NCBI GenBank assembly: GCA_964609965.1
Contig: CAZSTS010000001.1
Coordinates: 62,001 to 126,000 of the forward strand
DNA length: 64,000 nt
Reading direction: 5' to 3'
Source: JAHJDR01 sp964609965
GTDB lineage: Bacteria; UBA10199; JADGCS01
Shown: piece by piece, positions 51,105 through 60,684 of the stretch
How the letters are laid out: each line of letters opens with the position of its first letter
Position numbering within the stretch: position 1 is the first letter of the stretch
Translations under genes and position numbers: made by a program
The notes under the pieces: generated by a model
Told to the model about the DNA's origin: nothing
What the model saw: only the letters and a program-made list of their open reading frames with translations
The model's database searches: none

Positions 51105-52238
51105 TTATATCCGTTTAATAATTTCCGCTACACCTTTGCCCATTTCGAACTGATAACCAAGATCGGCTAACTGTTTTTCAATGGCTGACCAAACACAGAC
51201 CATGTCGAGCATATCGTAATAACCTAAATGACCAATGCGGAAAATCTTGCCTTTAAGATGATCTTGGCCGTTAGCAATAGTCATATTGATGTTGTCGCGT
51301 AGACCTTTTACAATTTTGCCTGAATCAATTCCCTCTGGGGAATAAATAGCAGTTACAGCTGTTGATGGGGCATCAGGAGCTAGGAGTTTTAATCCAATGG
51401 CCTTGGCTGCTTCGCGAAGAGATTCTGCCATAACCGAATGACGGTTAAACATGTTTTCTAAGCCTTCTTCCTTCATGTCTTTGAGAACTTGTTTAAGTCC
51501 TACCATAAGAGAAACAGCAGGTGTCCACGCTGTAGTGTTTTTATGAAGGGCTTTACGCTCAGAATTCAGGTTGAAATAAAAACGTGGTCCATCATTGTTT
51601 TCGATAATCTTCCAGGCTTTTTCAGAAACACTGAGAGTAGCAAGTCCTGGTGGTAACTGAAGTGCTTTTTGTGAACCACAGATCATCATATCGATATTCC
51701 AATCATCAGTTGGAAGATTGGTAACACCAAGAGCTGTGATGGCATCAACGATAAGAACTGTGTTTTTGTGCTTTTTAACAATATCGGCTATTTCTTTGAT
51801 GGGGTGTGCAACAGCAGTAGATGTTTCTGAAGATTGGACACAAACAGCGCGATACTCGCGTGAAACTAGCTTTTCTTCAATAACGCTTGGTGAAACAGCG
51901 TTCCCCCATTCTACATCGATAATATCCGCTTCTAATTTATAGGCTTTGGCAATTTTACCAAAACGCTCACCAAATTTTCCGCCATTAACAACTAAGACAG
52001 GTTCACCAGGCTTACAGATGTTAACGAGAGCGGCTTCCATAGCGCCTGAACCCGATGAGGAAAAAACAACAACATCGTTCTTTGTTTGATACAACCATTT
52101 GAGGCCATCTTGAACTTCTTTGACAACGAGTTCAAATCCAGGTGTTCTATGGTGTCTGATGGGATTTGCCATCTCTGTGAGTACATGTTCGGGAATTGGG
52201 GTTGGGCCTGGGGCCATAAGTCTGTATTTCATCTTCAT
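51105..52238 (-). CDS. Class V aminotransferase (serine-pyruvate/alanine-glyoxylate type)
   Basis: A 377-residue PLP enzyme, fold type I. LMAPGPTPIPEHV at the N-terminus, SSSGSGAMEAAL, VDAITALGV and GSQKALQLPPGLA with the PLP Lys are the signatures of the SGAT/AGAT group. Such enzymes upstream of serA replace classical SerC in several deep-branching and deltaproteobacterial lineages, so a phosphoserine aminotransferase role is plausible but not proven by sequence. Good ribosome site (TAGGAGCGAG). Its 3' end is followed by a diverged second copy of its last codons. Confidence 0.9.
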   Translation of the reverse strand: MKMKYRLMAPGPTPIPEHVLTEMANPIRHHRTPGFELVVKEVQDGLKWLYQTKNDVVVFSSSGSGAMEAALVNICKPGEPVLVVNGGKFGERFGKIAKAYKLEADIIDVEWGNAVSPSVIEEKLVSREYRAVCVQSSETSTAVAHPIKEIADIVKKHKNTVLIVDAITALGVTNLPTDDWNIDMMICGSQKALQLPPGLATLSVSEKAWKIIENNDGPRFYFNLNSERKALHKNTTAWTPAVSLMVGLKQVLKDMKEEGLENMFNRHSVMAESLREAAKAIGLKLLAPDAPSTAVTAIYSPEGIDSGKIVKGLRDNINMTIANGQDHLKGKIFRIGHLGYYDMLDMVCVWSAIEKQLADLGYQFEMGKGVAEIIKRI

Positions 52239-52493
52239 ATCTCGCTCCTATTAAAGAGTTAATTACAAAAAACCTTTAAATATCAAGGGTTTTATCCATA
52301 AACTATTTGGATTCCTTACTATTAGGTTTTGAGAGACTCGGCAAATAAAATCTTACACCAAATGAGGATTTTTTCTTATAATATTATGTAATTATTAGAG
52401 TCATTTACAAGGGATTACTTAGCTCTTTCAAACAAACGTATAATATTATACAATATTAGTAATAGGTGGATGTAGCATATTGTGGAGTGAATC
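52239..52493. promoter_or_regulatory. Divergent intergenic region, aminotransferase / lipoprotein pair
   Basis: AT-rich with no gene. A palindrome GTATAATATTATAC (52438-52451) could contain the -10 region of the lipoprotein operon. On the minus strand AAAACCCTT...AAAGGTTTTTT near 52262-52292 resembles a weak leader hairpin before the aminotransferase gene. Confidence 0.4.
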
Positions 52494-54215
52494 ATGACTT
52501 CTAAGATTGTTCTAAGATGTTTTATCCGTATAATTTTAATTTGTTTTTGTCTGAAGTTGTTTTGGGTTGCTTTAGGTTGTGGTACAGCTCCAGGGGCAGG
52601 ATTAACTTCGGGCAGTGGTGAATCAGATACAGGGAGTATAACAGCAGGTGAGGAACTCACGGGTGCTGAAACTGGTCTCTATGAAACAGGGCCTGCTAGT
52701 TTACCTGTACCTATAGCAAAACTTGAAGCCATGGATCCTAGACTGATCGACATGGCATTTGAAGTCCTTGAAACGCCATCAATTAATCAAAATTATCTCA
52801 AATACCAAACCACATCAACAGGGACGTTTACAGTGACAGGTTCCACTGGATTCACAACAGGAAATTTTGTTTTAATATTTAACTTAACAACTGAACTAGG
52901 GGCGGTTTTTGAAGTTGTTGATCAAGCTGTTGTAGCGACCATTGCAGGATCTCAAGATGATCAAATTGCTTTTGCTATTGCTAATGTGCTGGATGTTGAT
53001 GTTACACTAGACGAAATAGACGAAATAGGTGTTCCGCTTATTCTTGAAGTTGTTGATGGTGGAACCATTATCACCTTGTCAAACACAAATAGAGCCAACA
53101 CCCTTTCATCTTTATTATCAGTTGGAGATAATCTCTATTTTTCACTTCTTACAACAGCTGATGATGCATCTTCCTCCGAATTACATCGTTTGAATATTGC
53201 TACACAGGAAAGTGAAATTATTTCATCAAGTATTTTGAATCGTGTTCAAGTGATTGCAGAACAAACCGATGCAGCAGCTGGTACTGATTATAATATCATT
53301 TTTACAACCGAAGACGCGAGCACGAAAGTGGTTGAAGGTGTTAGCGAGGTTTGGGAAACTCAAGAAAATTTATATACGGATGCAGCAGGACTGGTCTATT
53401 ACACAGGTCTTTATCCTACTCTAAAACAATTTTATTCTTCGGAAGGCAATTTATTTCACTGTGTTACTCTTTGGGCTGAAGGGACGAGTAACAATTCCTA
53501 TGTAGGCAGAGATTTGCTTATGGTAAATAGTCTTGGAGCTTCTTCAGTGATAATAGACAGTGATGACTATCTCGTAGTTGATTGCGCTCAAATTCCAGGC
53601 ACTGATTTTATCTACGTTCTTGCACACTTTAAAGCAGGAAGTGCTGGGCTTGAAGCTGCCAAGGTGTTTAAACTTGATTCTACCTTAGAGGCTGCAAGTT
53701 TTGCATCAGCAGAAACAATCTTTACCATGCCTGATACATCTCCTGTGAGAGGCTTTGATGTTGATGATGTTAATGGAAACTACATAGCGATAAGTGGCCT
53801 TCTTGGGGCTGGTTTATCAGATACTTTCATTATAGTTTATGACGTAGATTCAGCAACCAGAACAAAAATCAACGATTCACAGATTTCAGGCATTGAAAAT
53901 GCTCATCGCGTACAGGTAACGACTGATGGTGTTGTTGTTACCTGCAACCAAACATCATCAGAAGGAAAAAATATTGACGACCATTACCTCGTAGCACATC
54001 GAACAGGAACGGATGCTATAGGAGATTTTTACCAGATTGTAGGTGGTGAGGATTATAATCCTTGTGATTATGATTTTATTATTAATGATGAAAACCAGCT
54101 TATCTTCATGAGTTCAGATACAGAGGTAACAACAGTGGCTGATGATTTCTCTCCACAGATTATTATGACAGACATGGATAATTATGATTATAGTTTGGGT
54201 GTTTTAGATTCATAA
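52494..54215 (+). CDS. Putative lipoprotein, paralog 1 of a tandem pair
   Basis: A 573-residue exported protein with TGGAG before the ATG. The N-terminus (FIRIILICFCLKLFWVALGC) ends in a Cys that fits lipidation, although the lipobox (ALGC) is imperfect. A TGLYETGP block and PIAKLEAMDP follow the signal. The body is beta-rich with repeated SDTFIIVYDVD-like strands, suggesting a propeller. Two Cys near the C-terminus are shared with the next gene. It is clearly paralogous to the gene at 54269, 53 bases downstream. Function unknown. Confidence 0.8.
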   Translation: MTSKIVLRCFIRIILICFCLKLFWVALGCGTAPGAGLTSGSGESDTGSITAGEELTGAETGLYETGPASLPVPIAKLEAMDPRLIDMAFEVLETPSINQNYLKYQTTSTGTFTVTGSTGFTTGNFVLIFNLTTELGAVFEVVDQAVVATIAGSQDDQIAFAIANVLDVDVTLDEIDEIGVPLILEVVDGGTIITLSNTNRANTLSSLLSVGDNLYFSLLTTADDASSSELHRLNIATQESEIISSSILNRVQVIAEQTDAAAGTDYNIIFTTEDASTKVVEGVSEVWETQENLYTDAAGLVYYTGLYPTLKQFYSSEGNLFHCVTLWAEGTSNNSYVGRDLLMVNSLGASSVIIDSDDYLVVDCAQIPGTDFIYVLAHFKAGSAGLEAAKVFKLDSTLEAASFASAETIFTMPDTSPVRGFDVDDVNGNYIAISGLLGAGLSDTFIIVYDVDSATRTKINDSQISGIENAHRVQVTTDGVVVTCNQTSSEGKNIDDHYLVAHRTGTDAIGDFYQIVGGEDYNPCDYDFIINDENQLIFMSSDTEVTTVADDFSPQIIMTDMDNYDYSLGVLDS

Positions 54216-54268
54216 ACATTTAGTACAATTAATGGGTGTGTGGGTGTTGATAGAAGGGGAAAAGGTTA

Positions 54269-55855
54269 ATGATGGGTAAAAGAATCAAAATATTTATTAG
54301 AATTGCACTCATTTGCTTATGCCTAAATTTATTTTGGGCAGCTTTAGGTTGCGGCACCACTAATACAGCAGCGACAAGCACTTCAACACCCTTAACAAGT
54401 GGCGAATCAGGGCTGTATGAGACTGGCCCCACTAATTTGCCAGTTACAATTGCTAAGCTGCATAGCATGAATCCTGAATATGTTGGAATCACATATTTAG
54501 AAGGCGTGTTTACTATTACTGTAGCCGAAGGGGCTACTGAAGCTGAAAGTGTTTGGTGTTATAATGAGGAAAATGGAGAAGAGGTAACAGGAACAGTCAC
54601 GGATGGCACCGCAGAAATCCAAATTATTGCAACAAGCGCTACAGATAGTATTTTTGTTGCTGCACAAGATCCAAGTGACACAGATACTATAGGGATACCT
54701 CTTAAATTAGATTACAATGGTGGCAACACTATCTTTACTTTAACCAACACAAATCGTTTGAACATCAATACGAACCATCTTTCTCTTAATGATAAGCTCT
54801 ACACATCTTTGTGGGATGCTGATGATGATTCATCCACTTCTTCTTTTTTTGAAATAGATCTAACAGATACTGATGAAATAAAAATAATAGCGAGTGCTGT
54901 GAGTTCTGGTCCTATACAAAGAATCGCTGTACAGGATACAACATCACCTGGAGCCATTTTCTTTAATAATGGGGGGACGTTTTATACTGTGACTCAAGAT
55001 AGCAGCGGTGTTTGGGGAGAGGCTGCTTTGGCTTCGGATTATGGTATTACATTTCCGGATAGAGATGCTGTGACGCCACCATTAGAAATATTCTATGCAG
55101 CTGATGGTGGTGAGTTTATGTGTCAAACTATTTGGTACGATAATGTGACTACGCCAGATGATAACACGACGGGTATTAATTATTTCAAGACTGCGGCTGT
55201 AGATTTTGTTTCTGATACTGATTATCAAACAATTGATTGTGCTAGAGTCTATGGTGAGACAGAAAATATTTATTTTTTGCTTCGACATGTTGATGCAGGT
55301 GGAGACTTTGACCAGCCAGCTACTATCCAACGCATAGATATGGCCAATGGTGCTTTAGGCTTGGCCGCAGCAAACCCTAAAACAGAGTACACACATGCAA
55401 ACAATGATACTGTCCGTGCCTTTGATGTAGATAATGAAACAGGAGCTTTTATTGCTGTAACTGCTCAAACCAATGCTGGTAATCGTTATATAGTGTTGTA
55501 CAACGCACTAAAAGATACATCGACTACCATTGATGAAGAAACGATAACGGGACATAAATATTTATACAGAGTTCAAGTGGGCACTAATGGTGAAGTTGTC
55601 ACCTGTAATCATGACACATATGTAGGGAACACTGATGATAATTATCTTGTGATTTATAATGACGGGACATTTTATCAACTAGCAGGTGGGGCAGATTTTA
55701 ATCCTTGCAAACATCACTTTGAAATTGATGCGGAAAACCGCCTCTTTTTCATAAATTCAGACTCAGAAATATCTGATACCAGTGAAGACACAGCTCCAAA
55801 TATCAAAATGATGTATTTGGATGATATTGATTACACTGTACTGACAGCAGATTAA
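54269..55855 (+). CDS. Putative lipoprotein, paralog 2 of a tandem pair
   Basis: A 528-residue protein. It shares with its upstream neighbour the signal region (FIRIALICLCLNLFWAALGC), SGLYETGPTNLPV, TNTNR, the FDVD-repeat region and a C-terminal block (YRVQVGTNGEVVTCNH, NPCKHHFEIDAEN). Identity is clear but divergent, so the duplication is old. Two adjacent ATG codons at 54269 and 54272 could start it. Probably co-transcribed with paralog 1. Function unknown. Confidence 0.8.
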   Translation: MMGKRIKIFIRIALICLCLNLFWAALGCGTTNTAATSTSTPLTSGESGLYETGPTNLPVTIAKLHSMNPEYVGITYLEGVFTITVAEGATEAESVWCYNEENGEEVTGTVTDGTAEIQIIATSATDSIFVAAQDPSDTDTIGIPLKLDYNGGNTIFTLTNTNRLNINTNHLSLNDKLYTSLWDADDDSSTSSFFEIDLTDTDEIKIIASAVSSGPIQRIAVQDTTSPGAIFFNNGGTFYTVTQDSSGVWGEAALASDYGITFPDRDAVTPPLEIFYAADGGEFMCQTIWYDNVTTPDDNTTGINYFKTAAVDFVSDTDYQTIDCARVYGETENIYFLLRHVDAGGDFDQPATIQRIDMANGALGLAAANPKTEYTHANNDTVRAFDVDNETGAFIAVTAQTNAGNRYIVLYNALKDTSTTIDEETITGHKYLYRVQVGTNGEVVTCNHDTYVGNTDDNYLVIYNDGTFYQLAGGADFNPCKHHFEIDAENRLFFINSDSEISDTSEDTAPNIKMMYLDDIDYTVLTAD

Positions 55856-55869
55856 GAAAAGGCTTATAA

Positions 55870-56838
55870 TTATTCTATTCCATTTCTCACCTTAATCAAT
55901 TCAGCAGAGATACTGATAGCAATTTCCTCAGGTGTATTGCTTTTTATAGAAAGGCCTATAGGGGCGTATACTTTATCTAAGCTGTCTTGAGAAATGCCTT
56001 TTTCAGTCAGGTTATGGAAAACAGATTTTACCTTTGACTCACTCCCCATCATACCTAGGTATTTTACTTTTTTATCAACGAGGTGTTCGAGAACATACTG
56101 ATCAAATTTGTGCCCATATGTCATGATAGCAATGTATGAACTCTCACCATTTGGAATAAGATCATTCAGTGTTTTATAATCGACAATATGTTTCTCATTA
56201 GCAAATATATTGTCATTGTACGATTGAATGCTTTCTCGGTTTTCATAAACAACAGTGTAGAAACCAAGGGTCTTTATCACGCGTGAAAGGGCGAGGGAGC
56301 AGTGTCCACCACCTATGATATAAAGACGATCAACTATGCCAATATGTTCATTGTATTGCCATTCTTGTTCACTCGATTTTTTAAACGAAAGGGTCCTGCC
56401 TGTTTTTTTGTCCTTTTCAAAACAAAGCCCTTTCTCAGAAAGCGTGAGTGTTCCTATGCCATTATTTTCTAAAACAGTGATGATGTCTTTGATTGTTTGC
56501 AGTTTGTTTTCTGAAAGAGGTGTGATGGCATACGTCTGAGACCCACTGCAAATCATACCAGAGGCATTTTCTTTGGCATCTGGTTTGTGATCAAGAAGAG
56601 CGAGTTCTGTTTTGCTTTGATTCTTGATTAAATAATCCCTCGCTTTTTCAACAAGAAGATATTCAGAGCGACCACCACCAATGGTTCCATAAATTTCATT
56701 TTTAGTGATGAGGATCTTCGCGCCAGCGCGGTTTGGGGCAGAGCCATCACAAGAGGCCACGATAATGAAATATATAAGAGAATTATCTTGAATGAGACTG
56801 AGGGCTTTTTGCCAAAATTTATTTTCACTCATGGTCAT
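55870..56838 (-). CDS. XdhC/CoxI-family molybdoenzyme maturation protein
   Basis: A 322-residue protein. The XdhC/CoxI N-terminal domain (GSAPNRAGAKILI, GTIGGGRSEY) and the Rossmann-like C-terminal domain (YIIGGGHCSLAL, IMTYGHKFD, YLGMMGS) are complete. XdhC binds molybdenum cofactor, promotes its sulfuration and inserts it into xanthine-dehydrogenase-type enzymes. It is divergent from the molybdoenzyme operon starting 90 bases away, which fits that role. Confidence 0.93.
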   Translation of the reverse strand: MTMSENKFWQKALSLIQDNSLIYFIIVASCDGSAPNRAGAKILITKNEIYGTIGGGRSEYLLVEKARDYLIKNQSKTELALLDHKPDAKENASGMICSGSQTYAITPLSENKLQTIKDIITVLENNGIGTLTLSEKGLCFEKDKKTGRTLSFKKSSEQEWQYNEHIGIVDRLYIIGGGHCSLALSRVIKTLGFYTVVYENRESIQSYNDNIFANEKHIVDYKTLNDLIPNGESSYIAIMTYGHKFDQYVLEHLVDKKVKYLGMMGSESKVKSVFHNLTEKGISQDSLDKVYAPIGLSIKSNTPEEIAISISAELIKVRNGIE

Positions 56839-56927
56839 AGGTTCTTATAATCTTTAGGATATGAAGACAATAAAAAGGTTTTCAAAAATGTTTACTCTTT
56901 TTTGCCATTATATTAGGGATTTCAGTT

Positions 56928-59207
56928 ATGACAGAAGCTGTGGGAAAAAACGTACGACGTCTCGATGGTTATGACAAAGTTACTGGGGCTGCTAAATACC
57001 TCGATGACATGGATATTCCAGATTGCTGGTATGCCTCTATTGTTCGTTCCTCCATTCCCTATGGCAAAATAAGGAACATCACTTTTGACCCTAGTTTTGA
57101 TTGGAAGCAGGTTGTCACCTGTGATTACAAAGACATTCCAGGAAGTAACTGCACAGTTTTTTTGACGAAAGACCAACCCATTCTTGCTGAAGAATATGTC
57201 CGGCATGTGGGTGAGGCTATTGTCCTCATAGCGGCGCCAACAAAGGATCTTGCAAACAAAGCCAAAGACCATGTCAAAGTGGAATATGAGGAGCTTGCAC
57301 CAATATTTACAATTGAGGAATCAAAGAAAAAGAATCCAGTTATTTGTAATAACGACAACATACAATCAAAGTACACTATCATAAAAGGTGATGTTCAAAA
57401 GGGTTTCAAAGAGGCAGATCATATTATCGAAGGAGAATACAAAACAGGGTTTCATGAGCACCTATACATTGAACCCAATGCCATGGCTGCTATGCCGCGT
57501 AAAGATGGTGGCATTACTGTCTTAGGGGGGCTTCAGTGTCCATATTATGTTCTTAAAACATTGAAAGAAGTACTTGGCACGGATGAATCTGGTGTTAATG
57601 TGAGGCAGATAACTATGGGGGGAGCCTTTGGAGGCAAAGAAGATTATCCGTCATTAATGGGTTCGTATCTGGCAATACTAACAAGGAAATCAGAAAAACC
57701 AGTCAAGTTAGTTTATTCAAGAGAAGAAGATATTGTTGTTACTACAAAAAGACACCCTTCAATTGTGACTCATAAGACTGGCGTAAAAAAGGATGGCACA
57801 ATTACAGCGATAGAAGTCAATCTTGATTTTGATGGAGGTGCCTATACTACTATTTCACCGGTTGTTCTTTCGCGTGGCATAATTCATTCAGCAGGGGCAT
57901 ATAAATGTGAACATGTTTTGGCTAAAGCTGCTTGTTATGCAACAAATAAAGTCCCATATGGGGCTTATCGCGGTTTTGGAGTGCCTCAGGCTTTTTATGG
58001 TCTTGAAATGCATATAGATAAAGTAGCTAAAAACATAGGTATGAATCCATATAATCTGAGAATGAAAAACTGTGTGCATGTTGGTGATACATTAGCGACC
58101 ACACAGCTATTAAAAGAAAGTGTGGCTGCTGAGGAATGTCTTGTGAAGGCTACACAAGCGAGTGATTTTCTCAATAAGTGGAAAAAGTATTCTGAAGAAA
58201 ATAAATCAAAAAAGAAAATCAAAAAGGGCATAGGCTTGTCATTTTACATGCACGGTGGAGCATTTACGGGAAGTGGTGAGTCAATCATGACAACAGAGGT
58301 GGAACTGATATTAAAGAATGGTGGTAAAGTAATTATTCTTACAGGTAGTACTGATATGGGGCAAGGTTCACACACTGTTTTACCTCAAATTGCGGCGCAA
58401 ACACTTGGTATTTCAATAGATTATGTGAGTTGTCATGAGCCAGATACAGCAATAGTTCCTGATAGTGGGCCCACTGTGGCATCAAGGACAACTATGATAG
58501 TGGGCACTGTTGTTGAAAACTGTGCTAAATCAATAAAAGACAGTTTGTATAATTTTGTGGCAGAAAGACATGCTGTTGAAAAAGAAACGCTTAATATTAA
58601 AAATTCAGTAATTTATTCTGGGAATGAACAGATAGCTGATTTTAAAACCGTCTCTGATAGATATTTGGAAGAGGCAGGGGCATTAAAGGTTGTTAAACGC
58701 TATCATCTACCTCCAGGTATCAAGTGGGATGCTGAAAAACATCTAGGAGATGCCTATCCCTGCTATTCATGGGCAACGGATGTGGCAGAGGTAACAGTCG
58801 ACATGGAAACATTTGAAGTCAGTGTTGATAAGATGACTTTGGCAGTGGATGTTGGCAAGGCTGTTAATCCTAATTTGCTTGAAGGAAATATCGAAGGTGG
58901 CACATTGCAGGCGCTTGGATGGGGGATTATGGAGGATAGTGGATTTAAAAATGGCAGACCCATCAATGATCGCATGCAGACGTATATGATTCCCACTGTT
59001 AAAGATACGCCAGAGTGGAACACAATTATCGTAGAAGAACCATTTTCAGCAGGACCAATGGGTGCTAAGGGTGTTGGTGAACTGCCAACAGATGGTGGCG
59101 CACCTGCCATTGCCAATGCTATTTATAATGCCACTGGGATTCGCGTAACAGAATTGCCTATTACACCAGAGAAGCTTTTTGTTTTGCAGGGCAAAACAGA
59201 AAAATGA
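56928..59207 (+). CDS. Xanthine-dehydrogenase-type molybdopterin-binding subunit
   Basis: A 759-residue large subunit of the xanthine oxidase family. VTGAAKYLDDM starts the a/b hammerhead domain; GGAFGGKED, YGAYRGFGVPQAF (active-site Arg), GSTDMGQGSHT and GAKGVGELP (catalytic Glu) are all present, so it should be active. The substrate may be xanthine, another purine or an aldehyde; sequence alone does not decide. It is followed by genes for the 2Fe-2S and FAD subunits, in that order. Confidence 0.92.
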   Translation: MTEAVGKNVRRLDGYDKVTGAAKYLDDMDIPDCWYASIVRSSIPYGKIRNITFDPSFDWKQVVTCDYKDIPGSNCTVFLTKDQPILAEEYVRHVGEAIVLIAAPTKDLANKAKDHVKVEYEELAPIFTIEESKKKNPVICNNDNIQSKYTIIKGDVQKGFKEADHIIEGEYKTGFHEHLYIEPNAMAAMPRKDGGITVLGGLQCPYYVLKTLKEVLGTDESGVNVRQITMGGAFGGKEDYPSLMGSYLAILTRKSEKPVKLVYSREEDIVVTTKRHPSIVTHKTGVKKDGTITAIEVNLDFDGGAYTTISPVVLSRGIIHSAGAYKCEHVLAKAACYATNKVPYGAYRGFGVPQAFYGLEMHIDKVAKNIGMNPYNLRMKNCVHVGDTLATTQLLKESVAAEECLVKATQASDFLNKWKKYSEENKSKKKIKKGIGLSFYMHGGAFTGSGESIMTTEVELILKNGGKVIILTGSTDMGQGSHTVLPQIAAQTLGISIDYVSCHEPDTAIVPDSGPTVASRTTMIVGTVVENCAKSIKDSLYNFVAERHAVEKETLNIKNSVIYSGNEQIADFKTVSDRYLEEAGALKVVKRYHLPPGIKWDAEKHLGDAYPCYSWATDVAEVTVDMETFEVSVDKMTLAVDVGKAVNPNLLEGNIEGGTLQALGWGIMEDSGFKNGRPINDRMQTYMIPTVKDTPEWNTIIVEEPFSAGPMGAKGVGELPTDGGAPAIANAIYNATGIRVTELPITPEKLFVLQGKTEK

Positions 59208-59225
59208 AAATTGAAAAATACATAA

Positions 59226-59687
59226 ATGAAAAATGAAAAACGAAATATAAACATCAACAATATCAAAATTACAGTCGAAGCAGAGGCTACGGCCAGGTTT
59301 ATCGATGTTTTGCGTGAGGATCTTCGTCTTACTGGTACTAAAGAAGGTTGTGGAGAGGGAGAATGTGGTGCGTGTTCTATTATCATCAATGGCGAGGCTG
59401 TGAATTCTTGTCTTATATTATTTGGTCAGCTTGTTGATGGTGATTCAATCATAACAGTCGAAGGTCTGGCTAAAGATAAAAAACTTAATAAATTGCAGGA
59501 ATCATTTATCGAAAACGGCGCTGTTCATTGTGGGGCGTGCATCCCAGGGATGCTCATGTCCACAACAGCGCTTTTGATGAAAAACCCAAAACCAAATGAA
59601 GATGAAGTCAAAGATGCCATAGCAGGCAATCTTTGTCGATGCACTGGTTATGGAAAGATTGTGAAAGCGATTAAGGATGTTATTTAA
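59226..59687 (+). CDS. Molybdoenzyme 2Fe-2S subunit
   Basis: A 153-residue electron-transfer subunit. Plant-type 2Fe-2S ligands Cys42, 47, 50 and 62 (EGCGEGECGAC, SCLI) are followed by the second cluster with Cys102, 105, 137 and 139 (HCGAC, LCRCTGYG). It lies 18 bases after the large subunit and its stop abuts the FAD subunit's ATG. The start is one of several nearby ATGs in an A-rich stretch (59226 used). Confidence 0.94.
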   Translation: MKNEKRNININNIKITVEAEATARFIDVLREDLRLTGTKEGCGEGECGACSIIINGEAVNSCLILFGQLVDGDSIITVEGLAKDKKLNKLQESFIENGAVHCGACIPGMLMSTTALLMKNPKPNEDEVKDAIAGNLCRCTGYGKIVKAIKDVI

Positions 59688-60539
59688 ATGAACTTATTAA
59701 CACCAAAAGATCTGAACGAAGTTTTAGAACTTCGACAAAATCATCCAAACTACACGGTTTTAGCAGGTGGCACTGATGTCTGTGCGCTCATGAACGGTGG
59801 ATTTATTAAGCCAGAGGGACTTATTAATATTTGGGGCATTGGTGAACTCGCAGAAATTTCTGAAGATGAAGATCATATATATATAGGAGCTCTGACCACG
59901 CACACAAAGATAGTCGAATCTGATTTAGTGCAAAAATACATTCCAGTCTTGGCTAAGGCCTGTCAGCAAATAGGAGCACGCCAAATTCAAAATCGCGGGA
60001 CTATTGGTGGCAATGTCATGAATGCTTCACCAGCAGGGGATACGCTTCCAGTTCTTCTTGCTTACGATGTCGATGTCGAAGCTTCATCAATAAAAAGTTC
60101 ACGTTGGATCCCTTTTACAAAATTCTACACAGGTTACAGAAAGACAGCTCTTAAAGAATCTGAAATTGTAACCAGATTCCGTATCAAAAAACCAGAAACA
60201 GCTGAGAAGGCTGATTTTATTAAACTTGGTGCTCGTAAGGCCCAGGCTGTTTCAAAGATTATGGCTTGTTTTAGGCTAAGACTAGAGGGCGATAAGATTT
60301 CATCATTTCATGCTGCTTTTGGTTCAGTGGCAGCTATTCCTGTTCGTCTTTCAAAAACAGAGGCCTTTCTCAAAGGCAAAAAACTCACATCAGATATCAT
60401 CGACAAAGCTTCAAACATCGCCAAATCCGAGGTCAAACCCATAGACGATGTCCGTTCTACTGGGGAATATCGTAAACATGTTACAGGGGTGTTAATAGGA
60501 AGGTTTTTAAATAACATTGGTGCCAGGTACATAAAATAA
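59688..60539 (+). CDS. Molybdoenzyme FAD-binding subunit
   Basis: A 283-residue member of the CoxM/XdhB medium-subunit family. VLAGGTDVCALM, IGALTTHTKI and IQNRGTIGGNVMNASPAGD are FAD-contact motifs. It accepts electrons from the 2Fe-2S subunit and passes them to an acceptor such as NAD. The last codons (GARYIK and stop) are read from a REP core at 60519-60530, so the original C-terminus may have been altered by the repeat. Confidence 0.93.
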   Translation: MNLLTPKDLNEVLELRQNHPNYTVLAGGTDVCALMNGGFIKPEGLINIWGIGELAEISEDEDHIYIGALTTHTKIVESDLVQKYIPVLAKACQQIGARQIQNRGTIGGNVMNASPAGDTLPVLLAYDVDVEASSIKSSRWIPFTKFYTGYRKTALKESEIVTRFRIKKPETAEKADFIKLGARKAQAVSKIMACFRLRLEGDKISSFHAAFGSVAAIPVRLSKTEAFLKGKKLTSDIIDKASNIAKSEVKPIDDVRSTGEYRKHVTGVLIGRFLNNIGARYIK

Positions 60540-60559
60540 CATTGGTGCCAGGTACATAT
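60511..60559. repeat. Tandem REP cores left of the REP transposase
   Basis: Two direct copies of ATAACATTGGTGCCAGGTAC, 25 bases apart, the first overlapping the 3' end of the FAD-subunit gene. An inverted core lies on the other side of the transposase gene. Confidence 0.8.
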
Positions 60560-60684
60560 AATAAGCGTATTGATTAGCATGGGTTCAGTTCCTTTCTATT
60601 ATTTCTAATAGATACTCATTACAAAATATTGTGATTTTGATTAGTATATTGTTTAAAATTTAAGTGAGTGGCTGATTCGAAGAT

